45,496 nt of DNA from positions 1 to 45,496 of the forward strand of contig JAAYEB010000165.1 of assembly GCA_012728995.1 (NCBI GenBank), read 5' to 3'. Below are positions 32,035 to 41,234 of the stretch, in pieces. Positions within the stretch are counted from its first letter, which is position 1; each line of letters starts with the position of its first letter. A program made the translations under genes and the position numbers. This DNA is from Fibrobacter sp. Lineage in GTDB: Bacteria; Fibrobacterota; Chitinivibrionia; Chitinivibrionales; Chitinispirillaceae. Below the pieces are notes generated by a model. That model saw nothing but the letters and a program-made list of their open reading frames with translations. It was not told the DNA's origin and ran no database searches.

Positions 32035-33801
32035 TCACATGCATTTTCTCAATCTTATTGCATTTGGGGTAATTTCCACCAGCTCGTCATCATTAACATA
32101 GGAAATGCAGTCCTCTAAAGTCATTTCAAAAGGAGGAGTAAGCAAGATATTCTCATCTGAACCCGCAGCCCGCATATTGGAAAGTTTTTTTTCCTTTCCC
32201 GGATTTACAACCAGATCATTATTCCGGCAATGCTCCCCGACAATTTGTCCTCTGTAAATATTGACACCTGGTCCAACAAACATTTTGCCACGATTCTGAA
32301 GATTATACAATGCATACGCAACAGTTGTGCAACTCTCTTTTGCAATCATTACCCCGTTGTTTCGGGTTTTGATATCACCAGCATACGAACCATATTCAAG
32401 GAACACATAGTTCATGATTCCCATTCCACGTGTATCGGTCATAAATTCGCATCGATACCCCAGAAGACCACGTGTCGGTACTTTAAACACAACTTTTGTC
32501 ATCCCGTTATCCTGGGACATCTGAAGTACAGTTCCCTTACGCATACCCATTTTCTCAAGAACAATACCAAGATAATTTTCGTCCACATCTATAGTAAGTT
32601 CTTCATAAGGTTCCAGTTTTTTGTCATTTTCATGTTTAAAAATAACCTGAGGGCGTGTAACCTGAAACTCGTACCCTTCTCTACGCATTCGCTCAATCAG
32701 TATCGATAAATGCAATTCCCCTCTTCCAGAAACTTTATATCCTATCGAATCACTTAATTCTTCAACAACCAGTGCGATATCCGATAATGTTTCTCTTCTA
32801 AGTCTGTCCTCCAGGTGTCTTGAAGTTACAAAACGGCCATCTTTGCCTGCAAAAGGTGAGTCATTTGGAATAAAATTCATAGATATCGTGGGAGGATCTA
32901 TCTGGAGTGGCGGAAGAGGATTTGGAAAAAGCGGGTCTGTGAATGTTACCCCTACAGTTACCTCATCCATTCCGGCAACAGCAACGATATCACCTGTACC
33001 AGCAGTTTCAACCGCGACTTTTCCTACCCCCTCAAAACGATATACTTTTGAAATGCGTGCAGGTATAAGCGATCCATCACGTAATGCAACTGCGATATCC
33101 TTATTAACATTGAGAGTACCTTCAGTAATTTTCCCAATACCCAGTCTTCCCATATATGGCGAGTAGTCTATCGAACTGACCAGCATTTGCAATGGTGCAT
33201 CAGAATTTCCCTTTGGTGATGGGATATGTTCAATAATCATATTATATAAAGGTTCAAGCGTCCTTGAATCATCATTGAGGTTTCTTCGTGCATAACCATC
33301 TTTTGCCGAACAGTAAATAAATGGAAAATCCAGAATATTATCCGGTGCATTCAATTTTACGAACAGGTCAAACACCTGATCAATAACCCATTCCGGACGA
33401 ATAGCCGGTTTATCAATTTTGTTTATTACAACAATAACAGGAAGAGCTAAAGCCAGTGCTTTTTTGAGGACAAAATGTGTTTGCGGCATAGGCCCTTCAC
33501 GAGCATCCACAAGCAACAATGCGCCATCTGCCATTTTCAGTATTCTCTCAACCTGACCACCAAAATCTGCATGCCCCGGTGTATCAATAACATTAACAAG
33601 GTGGCCTTTATATCTGAATGATCCATTTTTTGAAGCGATGGTAATTCCACGTTCCTTTTCAAGATCAATAGAATCCATCAACCGTTCTTCAACCGCCTGG
33701 TTTTTCCTGAACATTCCGCTTTGTTTAAAAAGCTGATCAACAAGAGTCGTTTTTCCATGATCAACATGCGCAATAATTGCAATATTTCTGATACTATGCA
33801 T
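32035..33801 (-). CDS. typA: Ribosome-binding translational GTPase TypA/BipA
   Basis: This 588-residue GTPase has the P-loop AHVDHGKT (11-18), the switch I motif RGITIASKN, DTPGHADFGG, NKIDKP, and domain order G, II, III, then the BipA-specific C-terminal domain (KTRNNGVMIAKESCTTVAYAL near the end). It helps 50S assembly and stress or cold growth. I start it at the ATG at 33801, where the family begins; the open frame runs 39 codons further up without family similarity. It is slightly shorter than the usual 600-610 residues. Confidence 0.96.
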   Translation of the reverse strand: MHSIRNIAIIAHVDHGKTTLVDQLFKQSGMFRKNQAVEERLMDSIDLEKERGITIASKNGSFRYKGHLVNVIDTPGHADFGGQVERILKMADGALLLVDAREGPMPQTHFVLKKALALALPVIVVINKIDKPAIRPEWVIDQVFDLFVKLNAPDNILDFPFIYCSAKDGYARRNLNDDSRTLEPLYNMIIEHIPSPKGNSDAPLQMLVSSIDYSPYMGRLGIGKITEGTLNVNKDIAVALRDGSLIPARISKVYRFEGVGKVAVETAGTGDIVAVAGMDEVTVGVTFTDPLFPNPLPPLQIDPPTISMNFIPNDSPFAGKDGRFVTSRHLEDRLRRETLSDIALVVEELSDSIGYKVSGRGELHLSILIERMRREGYEFQVTRPQVIFKHENDKKLEPYEELTIDVDENYLGIVLEKMGMRKGTVLQMSQDNGMTKVVFKVPTRGLLGYRCEFMTDTRGMGIMNYVFLEYGSYAGDIKTRNNGVMIAKESCTTVAYALYNLQNRGKMFVGPGVNIYRGQIVGEHCRNNDLVVNPGKEKKLSNMRAAGSDENILLTPPFEMTLEDCISYVNDDELVEITPNAIRLRKCM

Positions 33802-33967
33802 TTTCACTTTCTTAATTAAAAACTGTTTAATTTTAATTGAACATAACTTCAAACCCGGGAATTCTACCCTGGCCAGACAAAAAAGAGGATAAATTACATT
33901 CTGCGGCGAAATCTGCAAAGAGTACGAATGTTTGGCAGATCTTATTTAAGATAGTTTTTAAGTAGAA

Positions 33968-35893
33968 CTAACCGACTTCAAGCTGAGCCTGTGCATCAAC
34001 TACATCTCTGTTAATAAGTAATAATGCCTCATGAAAATTATCTGAAAGGAACGTATCCGGTATTTTATCCCGCAAAGTTCTTAAAAGCTGAACTGTTATT
34101 CTTAAAACCCTTACCAGATCCCCTTCAGGAACACCAAATCCTGCGAGCTCTGTGAGTGAACACCCATTTGCCCAGGCAAATACAGGTGCGGCCAGAGAAA
34201 AATCCATTTCACGTATTGGCATCGATATATTAAACCGGATCTCTTTCATGCGCAATTTATGTATCACCTTTTCAGCTGCAAATTTTAATCGCACTGAAGA
34301 AGCAACAGCTTTTTTTCTTCCCCGGCTTTCTTCAGTTATAATAGCGGCAAGAATTACTGGTAATTGCTCAACAGAAACATCCTCAAAACTTCGTGAAAAA
34401 TAGAGCTCCGCAGCCTGTATCTCATACCCGCTTACAGCTGCTGCAAGCTTACCTTTTTCTGTCAGACTTGTTCCATCAAGAAAGCCCGCTGCTTTTAAAA
34501 AAGAGATCCTGTTCTGTATCTGTTTTTCCTCTTTTTTATATTCTTTGGTTAAACTGAATTCACCTTTCCTGAAATTACGAAGGCTTTGGCGGAAAATATC
34601 AAAAGCTCCATCACCAAATTGGCTGTAAAGGTTCAGAATAGTAGAGTATGATGCATAAAACCTGCTATTGATCTTTTCATTATTTCCATATAATAATCTT
34701 TCTATATGCCTTGGATCTGTAGCTTCAGGAATAATCTGAGAATAAACATACCCGACCTCATCCATTCCTCTTCTACCAGCCCTCCCTGCCATCTGGTTAT
34801 ACTCCCTTGTCATCAGGTAATTAAAATCAACGCCGTCAAACTTTTCCAGTTCATCGAAAATAACAGAACTTGCCGGCATATTAACTCCAAGAGCAAATGT
34901 TTCTGTGCAGAATAGTAACTTAATAAGACCAGCAGTAAAAAGCCTCTCTACAACCTCTTTTGCCGCAGGCAAAATACCTGCGTGATGAAAAGCAGTTCCA
35001 GACTCCCATAATTCACGTAAAAAACCTATCCGATCATAATCTTGTAAATTGTACAAATTAACCAGTTCATCAATCATTTCCCTTGAACGTACAATTTCAT
35101 CCTGTGAAAGAAGCTTAAGTCTTGAATGCTGTTCTGCATTATACTCACACGACCGTCGATTAAAACAGAAATAAAGTACAGGCAATTGTCCCCGTTCAAT
35201 CACATATTGAACAATTCTCCTTGAAGATGGCTTTCTGCGTAAAAATTTTTTACGTTCAAGAGGATTTCTGCGATACTTTCGCTTTATATTATTCAAACTC
35301 ATCAACCCAAACTTCGGGCTGAAAAAGAAATGTTTGAGAGGAACCGGACGATGAGTCTCTTCAATAATTCTGAATTCTGTATCTCGAACAGTTCCCATCC
35401 AATATGCCAATTGTTTTATATTTGGCACTGTAGCACTAAGACACATAAAACGAATCTCACGAGGAGCAAGAATAATGCTCTCCTCCCATACAGTTCCACG
35501 TTCAGGGTCATCCAGATAATGAATTTCATCAAAAATTACATAATAAATATTTGCAAGACGACCAGAATCTTCTAAAATCAAGTTTCTGAAAATTTCAGTT
35601 GTCATTATCAACAATGTTGCATCAGAATTAATCGTTACATCACCAGTCTGAATCCCAACGATCTCATCACCAAAACGTTTTCTGAAATCACGAAATTTCT
35701 GATTGGATAAAGCTTTAATCGGCGCAGTATAAACAACCCTTTTACCTCGCTGTAATGATACATCAACAGCATATTCAGCAATAAGTGTTTTTCCGCATCC
35801 GGTTGGGGCTGCTACAATTAACGACTCCCCACTTTCAATAGCCCTTACAGCTTCTACCTGAAATTCATCAAGTTCATAATTCTGATAATGCAC
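33968..35893 (-). CDS. Ski2-like superfamily II RNA helicase
   Basis: This 641-residue helicase has a Q-like start (YELDEFQVEAVRAI), Walker A APTGCGKT (29-36), motif Ia TAPIKALSNQKFRDF, box II DEIH (122-125), motif III SATVPN, motif IV-V region FATETFALGVNMPA-like (FCTETFALGVNMPASSV) and motif VI QMAGRAGRRGMD. These match the Ski2/Mtr4 group. A helical C-terminal domain follows, without the long arch domain of eukaryotic Mtr4. It probably unwinds structured RNA for turnover. It starts with GTG at 35893 behind AGGAGAGATT. Confidence 0.9.
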   Translation of the reverse strand: MHYQNYELDEFQVEAVRAIESGESLIVAAPTGCGKTLIAEYAVDVSLQRGKRVVYTAPIKALSNQKFRDFRKRFGDEIVGIQTGDVTINSDATLLIMTTEIFRNLILEDSGRLANIYYVIFDEIHYLDDPERGTVWEESIILAPREIRFMCLSATVPNIKQLAYWMGTVRDTEFRIIEETHRPVPLKHFFFSPKFGLMSLNNIKRKYRRNPLERKKFLRRKPSSRRIVQYVIERGQLPVLYFCFNRRSCEYNAEQHSRLKLLSQDEIVRSREMIDELVNLYNLQDYDRIGFLRELWESGTAFHHAGILPAAKEVVERLFTAGLIKLLFCTETFALGVNMPASSVIFDELEKFDGVDFNYLMTREYNQMAGRAGRRGMDEVGYVYSQIIPEATDPRHIERLLYGNNEKINSRFYASYSTILNLYSQFGDGAFDIFRQSLRNFRKGEFSLTKEYKKEEKQIQNRISFLKAAGFLDGTSLTEKGKLAAAVSGYEIQAAELYFSRSFEDVSVEQLPVILAAIITEESRGRKKAVASSVRLKFAAEKVIHKLRMKEIRFNISMPIREMDFSLAAPVFAWANGCSLTELAGFGVPEGDLVRVLRITVQLLRTLRDKIPDTFLSDNFHEALLLINRDVVDAQAQLEVG

Positions 35894-36490
35894 AATCTCT
35901 CCTCAAAACATATAACAATTTAAACCAGAACCACATCATATTTTTATTAAGCCTGATATAAAACCTCAGCTATCTCAAACAGATTTTAAACAGACTCCCT
36001 TCCCTTATTTTAAGTGCATTTACTGAAACAACACTTATTAAAACAGTCTCCATTTTTAAAGCACTTGAAACCACGTGGTTATAAAAAATAAATTTAAATA
36101 CCTTAAATGCCTGCCATATACAATTGAACCCATACACAGAGTCTGGATAACCTTTTTACTGATTTATTTGCAACGGTAGTGATATTCAAACCATTCTTTC
36201 ATCCCAGTGAAAACAGAGTGTACACATAAATTATTTTTTGTGCGCAAACTATCAGCTTTCTAGTATACAGATTTGTAAAAATAGATTATAATGAAGTTAA
36301 TATGGTTCAATAAATAAATTTATTATAGATTATTAATTTTTAAAGAGTTGTTTGATGTTGCGACCATTTTGGTATAAACAGATCAACTACGAATATATCA
36401 CCAGATAAATTTACCCTTTTAATGCGGCATAATAGTAGATTATCGCAGCAACAAACGTTTATCCATCTTTATTACTTTGTCAGGGAACAT
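35894..36490. other. Divergent intergenic region with candidate promoter
   Basis: About 600 bp between the helicase and glycosyltransferase starts. A candidate promoter lies at 36264-36292. Between it and the glycosyltransferase is a 17-codon frame (ATG at 36355, stop TAA) with no recognised composition bias. No riboswitch consensus or strong hairpin was seen. Confidence 0.5.
36264..36292 (+). promoter_or_regulatory. Candidate sigma-70 type promoter for the glycosyltransferase
   Basis: TATACA (36264-36269) and a perfect TATAAT (36287-36292) are 17 bp apart. The implied leader is about 190 nt long before the glycosyltransferase ATG. Confidence 0.45.
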
Positions 36491-37672
36491 ATGGTTAGGC
36501 AAACACTGGCGATTATCACGGATTCATACTGGCCTGCAAAAGGCGGTATCGAACAAACAGTACAAATACTTGCTAAAAACCTAAAAAACCATTTTAACGT
36601 TTATATTGTAACACACTGTATTCCAAAAAAATCAACATTATTCAGCAAGTACTCAACTATCAAGGGAGAATGCCCCTGCAATGATCCATACGATACAAAT
36701 ATTTTCCATCTGAAAGCTTCTCCAATTCAAAGGTTGATTCTGCTGCCACTTTTGATATGGAATATTCCACCCGGAAGACGATTTAAGTCTGCTCAACTTT
36801 TTGATTTCCTGTTTATCTTCTATAAAGCTGCTTATAAACGGAAACTGGAAAAATTAGTTGATGAGTGCTCTATCATACACTGCTTTTCCACAAATTATCC
36901 GGCACGATGCATTTCTGAAATATGTCTTCAAAAAGGGATATCTTTTATTCATTCACCATATATACATTTCGGTAAATGGGGTGATTCACCAGCCCAATTA
37001 CAGACTTATTGTTATGCTGATGCAGTAGTATGTCCCACAGAATCTTTTAAAAACAGATTCCTCTCCTGTAATCATACAGAAAAAACCAGACTGGTTGTAA
37101 TTCCACCCATTATCCCGGAACAATCGAAACCAACTATCTCGGAACCACCAGTTCCACAAAGATTCATTCTTTTCCTGGGAAGACGGGAAGCTCATAAAGG
37201 CCTGGCAATGCTTCTTGTAGCTTTTGCAGGAATTGAAACATCTGTTAAACTGGTTATAGCAGGCCCAGGAGAACCTATTAAAATACGCAACGATTCTATA
37301 ATTGATTTGGGAGAGATTGATGAAAATATCAAATACTGGCTTTTATCCAGTTGTGAATTTATATGTGTACCATCGCATGATGAAACATTCGGTATTGTTT
37401 TTGCCGAAGCCATGTGTTACGGTAAACCTGTTGTTGCTCTTGATGTTTCACCAATAAATGAAATAGTCCAAAATGGCAAATCGGGCCTCCTGATATCACC
37501 GGATAATACTGATGATTTACGGAATGCGCTTGACAAACTTCTTACTGACCATAAACTGAGAATACACATGGGGGAAACAGCATTACAAACATATAAATCA
37601 TGTTTTGAAACCCGAAAAATTCTCAATAAGTATATTTTCCTTTATAAGTCACTTCTCCCCGACTCCACTTGA
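36491..37672 (+). CDS. Family 4 glycosyltransferase (GT-B fold)
   Basis: The 393-residue protein has the GT4 N-terminal loop TDSYWPAKGGIEQTVQILAKNL, the mid-domain start FILFLGRREAHKGLAMLL and the donor-binding region FGIVFAEAMCYGKPVVALDVSPINEIV with the EX7E pattern. Such enzymes move a sugar from a nucleotide or lipid donor onto glycolipid or polysaccharide acceptors; the sugar is not identifiable. I start at the ATG at 36491 because CAGGGAACAT stands before it and the fold begins there; an in-frame ATG 23 codons upstream lacks a ribosome site. Its tail overlaps the convergent selB by 24 bp. Confidence 0.9.
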   Translation: MVRQTLAIITDSYWPAKGGIEQTVQILAKNLKNHFNVYIVTHCIPKKSTLFSKYSTIKGECPCNDPYDTNIFHLKASPIQRLILLPLLIWNIPPGRRFKSAQLFDFLFIFYKAAYKRKLEKLVDECSIIHCFSTNYPARCISEICLQKGISFIHSPYIHFGKWGDSPAQLQTYCYADAVVCPTESFKNRFLSCNHTEKTRLVVIPPIIPEQSKPTISEPPVPQRFILFLGRREAHKGLAMLLVAFAGIETSVKLVIAGPGEPIKIRNDSIIDLGEIDENIKYWLLSSCEFICVPSHDETFGIVFAEAMCYGKPVVALDVSPINEIVQNGKSGLLISPDNTDDLRNALDKLLTDHKLRIHMGETALQTYKSCFETRKILNKYIFLYKSLLPDST

Positions 37673-39604
37673 CTGTGATCGGCCTTTTTCAGTCAACACT
37701 CTGAAATCTCCTCTACGCTCTGTTATTCCTTCACTATCAAATATTGCAAACAGATTAAGACAGATTTTTCTGTTTCCACCTATAAGATCCCTGAAACCCG
37801 CAACTGTAATTCCATCTTTCCTGTTACCAAGTTCACGCAGTAACATTTTTCGCGCATTATCAACTATAGCTGAATAAATGTAGTTACCTTCAACATGATA
37901 TACTGTTCCCCTGGAAACCATAAATTTCAGTATCTGATTCAACATTTTGCGATCTATTGCATTGTGCAAGGCATAAGTTTCAAGATCCTTCATTACCGGC
38001 ACACGCATATTGCTTTCGTATAAATATTTCTCTACCACCTGTATCCTGGCATCGAATTCACCCTTCTTAGCCGCATCATGACTTTCGAGCGCCCAGGTAT
38101 GTTTTACCTTTTTAAGTTTTTTCTGTGCAACAAGCTCATCAAGAATACAATGCAGAATTTCTGGCGATTCTGAATCTGAACGAAATCCCAGCATTCCCCT
38201 TAGCTCATCAACACTCCTTCCGTGTTCATTAAGTGCATTCTTCTGATGAAAAGCCGAAATATTTTCCAAAATTTTCCTGGTCAGATTTTGATAATGATTT
38301 TTACTTATATAAAATTTCAGATTACCCGAAACAAACACCATTATATCCAAGTCGATATCAGACCTTACACGTTCAACCTCTTTTATCGAAACATTTAAAG
38401 TTTCACTTAGAGCCCTGTCAGAAATTCCAAGAAAATGCTTACGGATTTCGGCAGAAACCAGATCTGCGAAATTACCTTGTGACAATCGATACAGATTTTT
38501 TATCAGTTCTTCGGGTCGTCTTCTATGATGAAGTGGCAATGGATCGATTATCTCACCACCACCAAGGGTTAAATCCCCTGAAGTGGATCGAATTATAAAA
38601 TGATCACCGCTCTGAACTGCGATTGCTGATGGCAGATGAATTTGAACCAGCTCTTCACTACCGCTTCTCAATATATTATTACCTAAAAGATGTATACGTA
38701 CCTGAGCCTCATATGTGCCAGTAAGAAAAATTACATTCGACCATAAATTCAGTACCTTACCATGATCAAAAAGCCTCAACCTGGCATCAAGCAATTTGGT
38801 CTGCCTTAACTTATGATCTGAAAGAAGCATCCCCCTGGCAAACTCATTTTTTGACAATCCGGATATGTTTACAGATGCCCTGTCTCCCGCAACAACGCTA
38901 TCTACCTCCTGCCCATATCTTTCAATTCTCTTTACCCGAATCTCTCTTTCACCAGGTAAAATATAAAGCTTCGAACCTGTACTAATTTTGCCACCAAGCA
39001 CAGATCCTGTAACTATCGTTCCAAAACCTGCAACGCTAAAAATCCTGTCTATATACATACGGAATACTTCGCCGACAGAACGCTGCCGAAGAGTTGATGA
39101 CAATCTGAAGATTTCATTTTTCAAGGTATCTATTCCCTCGCCGGTTTTTGAAGACACCTTTACAATAGAGCTGTTTTCAAGAAACGAACCCTTTACAAGT
39201 TCCTGTACTTCAGAAACAACTGTTTCAACAAGTTCAGATTCTGCCAAGTCAATTCTGGTTAATACAACGATTCCACCACTGATACCAAGCATCTGCATAA
39301 TCGAGAGATGTTCCCGTGTTTGAGGCATGACACTGCTGTCAGCAGCTACAACAAGTAATGCCATATCAATTCCGCTTGCACCCGAAACCATTGTGTGAAC
39401 AAAATCATGGTGACCAGGTACATCAACGATACCTATTCTATCACCTGATGGCATTTCAAGACTGGCAAATCCAAGATTTATTGTTATGCCACGTCTTTTT
39501 TCTTCTTTATGAGTGTCACAATCTATACCTGCTATTTTTTTTACCAGAGCGGTCTTGCCATGATCAATATGACCGGCTGTACCCAAAATCAGGTGCCTGC
39601 TCAT
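37649..39604 (-). CDS. selB: Selenocysteine-specific elongation factor SelB
   Basis: This 651-residue protein has an EF-Tu-like GTPase (GHIDHGKT at 11-18, RRGITINLGFA, DVPGHHDFVHTM, TRIDL), EF-Tu domains II and III, the SelB-specific domain IV and C-terminal winged-helix repeats that bind the SECIS hairpin in mRNA. It delivers selenocysteyl-tRNA to UGA codons. Its ATG lies inside the end of selA (41-bp overlap) with AGGAGAAGCAA upstream, so translation is coupled to selA. Confidence 0.96.
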   Translation of the reverse strand: MSRHLILGTAGHIDHGKTALVKKIAGIDCDTHKEEKRRGITINLGFASLEMPSGDRIGIVDVPGHHDFVHTMVSGASGIDMALLVVAADSSVMPQTREHLSIMQMLGISGGIVVLTRIDLAESELVETVVSEVQELVKGSFLENSSIVKVSSKTGEGIDTLKNEIFRLSSTLRQRSVGEVFRMYIDRIFSVAGFGTIVTGSVLGGKISTGSKLYILPGEREIRVKRIERYGQEVDSVVAGDRASVNISGLSKNEFARGMLLSDHKLRQTKLLDARLRLFDHGKVLNLWSNVIFLTGTYEAQVRIHLLGNNILRSGSEELVQIHLPSAIAVQSGDHFIIRSTSGDLTLGGGEIIDPLPLHHRRRPEELIKNLYRLSQGNFADLVSAEIRKHFLGISDRALSETLNVSIKEVERVRSDIDLDIMVFVSGNLKFYISKNHYQNLTRKILENISAFHQKNALNEHGRSVDELRGMLGFRSDSESPEILHCILDELVAQKKLKKVKHTWALESHDAAKKGEFDARIQVVEKYLYESNMRVPVMKDLETYALHNAIDRKMLNQILKFMVSRGTVYHVEGNYIYSAIVDNARKMLLRELGNRKDGITVAGFRDLIGGNRKICLNLFAIFDSEGITERRGDFRVLTEKGRSQSSGVGEK

Positions 39605-41018
39605 TTGCTTCTCCTATACAATCTGCCACTGCTGATGCGGTCTCTTCGATTTCTTTCTCCTCTAAAGCAAACATATCAAACAAAACCCTGCCTTCACGGA
39701 GAATACCAAGTACCGGTTTTTTTCTCTGAAGCAAACTGTGGAATATTTTTTCAGAAAACGCCTGTCGTTCTTTGACTTTTTCAGATGGTGGAATAAGCAT
39801 GACTGCCTCACTTGGAAGTTTAAGCTCAGGTAAAGTTCCACCACCACAGAATCCGAAACTGTTTACTATTTTTGATCTGACTCCCCTGTCGGACAGTTTT
39901 TTTACAAGAGTATCAGCCATATCTTTCCGTTTTTCAGGTTTTCTCTCTAAAAAGTGAAATAATGGATTCTTATTTTTAAGATTTTCTTCTGATAAATAGT
40001 GCCTGCATGCGCTTTCCAGAACTGCAATTGTAAGCTTCCCGACTCTCAAAGCACGCATAAGTGGCGCTTTTGAAAGTTCATCTGTAAAACTCCTGGCCCC
40101 AACAATAATGCCAGCCTGAGATCCTCCCAGAAGTTTATCTCCCGAAAACATCACCAGATCAGCACCATCCTTAACAGCACTTCGAACATCCGGTTCTTTT
40201 TCAAATCCCGGTATGGAAGATTTTCTTATAAGACCAGATCCAATATCATAAAAAAACGGAAGATCGCGTGAATGGGCCAGTATGGAAAGATCTTTCACCG
40301 AAACTTCTTCAGTAAATCCCTGTATCGTATAATTAGATTTATGTGCTTTAAATATTGCAGCTGTCTGGGAAGTGATCGCCTTTTCATAATCCGAAAGCTT
40401 TGTGCGGTTAGTAGTCCCCACTTCAACCATTTTTGCACCAGATGCAGCCATTATCTCAGGTATTCTGAATGCCCCTCCGATCTCTATCAGTTCTCCTCTT
40501 GAAATTATAACCTCTTTGTTACGGGCAAGTGTATTAAGCGCAAGTATGATACCTGCAGCGTTATTATTGACTACAACAGCTCCCGACGCGCCACTGAGAT
40601 AGCACAGTAGTTCCGAAATATGCTTTACTCGATGACCACGTTTAGCAGCTTTCAAATCAAATTCCAGATTTGAATAACCTTTTAAAACTGGCACTATCTC
40701 CGATATTAAATCATCACCAAGAGGAGCTCGACCAAGATTCGTATGAAGAATGACACCTGTTGCATTAATTACAGGTCTCAGAGATGTTTCAGAAACTGCA
40801 TGAACAATTTCTGAAGCACGACCGGCTATGGAATCAGGTGAGATTTTTGCACTGTCAAAACTGTTTCTGTTTCTCATTTGATCAATAACGCTGCGAACAG
40901 CATAAGTTACAACCGGCTTGCCATATTGTTCAATCAGCCTTGAACATGTTTCTGTATTTAATACACGATCTACACCAGGCAACTGACGAAAACGTTTGTT
41001 TGACAATTCAGAATCCAT
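39564..41018 (-). CDS. selA: L-seryl-tRNA(Sec) selenium transferase SelA
   Basis: This 484-residue PLP enzyme converts seryl-tRNA(Sec) to selenocysteyl-tRNA(Sec) using selenophosphate. Family blocks include the N-terminal RQLPGVDRVL tRNA-binding segment, INATGVILHTNLGRAPL, VVNNNAAGIILALNTLA, ISRGELIEIGGAFRIPEIM, FFYDIGSGL and the PLP lysine in FSGDKLLGGSQAGII. It lies directly behind tRNA-Sec and overlaps selB. No ribosome site is evident before the ATG. selD, needed for selenophosphate, is not in the window. Confidence 0.96.
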   Translation of the reverse strand: MDSELSNKRFRQLPGVDRVLNTETCSRLIEQYGKPVVTYAVRSVIDQMRNRNSFDSAKISPDSIAGRASEIVHAVSETSLRPVINATGVILHTNLGRAPLGDDLISEIVPVLKGYSNLEFDLKAAKRGHRVKHISELLCYLSGASGAVVVNNNAAGIILALNTLARNKEVIISRGELIEIGGAFRIPEIMAASGAKMVEVGTTNRTKLSDYEKAITSQTAAIFKAHKSNYTIQGFTEEVSVKDLSILAHSRDLPFFYDIGSGLIRKSSIPGFEKEPDVRSAVKDGADLVMFSGDKLLGGSQAGIIVGARSFTDELSKAPLMRALRVGKLTIAVLESACRHYLSEENLKNKNPLFHFLERKPEKRKDMADTLVKKLSDRGVRSKIVNSFGFCGGGTLPELKLPSEAVMLIPPSEKVKERQAFSEKIFHSLLQRKKPVLGILREGRVLFDMFALEEKEIEETASAVADCIGEANEQAPDFGYSRSY

Positions 41019-41066
41019 TATTTGATTTGTTATAAAGTTTTAAAGTGTGGAAACCAGCATTTAGTA

Positions 41067-41160
41067 TCAGAGAGAGCAGGAATCGAACCTGCCACAAACG
41101 GTATTATCCGCCCGTTACTGGTTTTGAAGACCAGTTGGACCACCAGATCCTTCCTCTCTA
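41067..41160 (-). tRNA. selC: tRNA-Sec (anticodon TCA)
   Basis: The minus-strand transcript has an anticodon arm ACTGGT-CTTCAAA-ACCAGT with TCA at 41125-41127 (6-bp stem, as in tRNA-Sec). It also has a long variable arm (AACGG/CCGTT) and a T arm GCAGG-TTCGATT-CCTGC. The acceptor pairs AGAGAGG with TCTCTCT, plus a possible U-G pair at the end, so the exact ends are uncertain by one or two bases. CCA is not encoded. It lies just upstream of selA-selB in the same direction, which confirms the identity. Confidence 0.93.
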
Positions 41161-41210
41161 AAGCTAAAAATAGTAAATGACATCAATAACAATTTCCTTT
41201 TTCATCCGAT

Positions 41211-41234
41211 AAAAGCTAAATGATACTGTTTAGC
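41211..41234 (-). terminator. Weak candidate terminator overlapping the hrpA stop
   Basis: On the minus strand GCTAAA (41234-41229) pairs with TTTAGC (41220-41215) across 8 nt, followed by TTTT. The stem is short and AT-rich, so it may work poorly, allowing read-through into tRNA-Sec. Confidence 0.4.

Noticed and set aside
31985-32040. CAAAATC/GATTTTG inverted repeat after typA as terminator
   Set aside because: 7-bp AT-rich stem with no T run on the typA strand.
33802-33918. 39-codon N-terminal extension of typA
   Set aside because: TypA proteins begin right before the AHVDHGKT P-loop; the extension has no family similarity.
36355-36408. 17-codon upstream frame before the glycosyltransferase
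   Set aside because: No control-codon bias, no hairpins and only a weak ribosome site, so a leader-peptide call is not supported.
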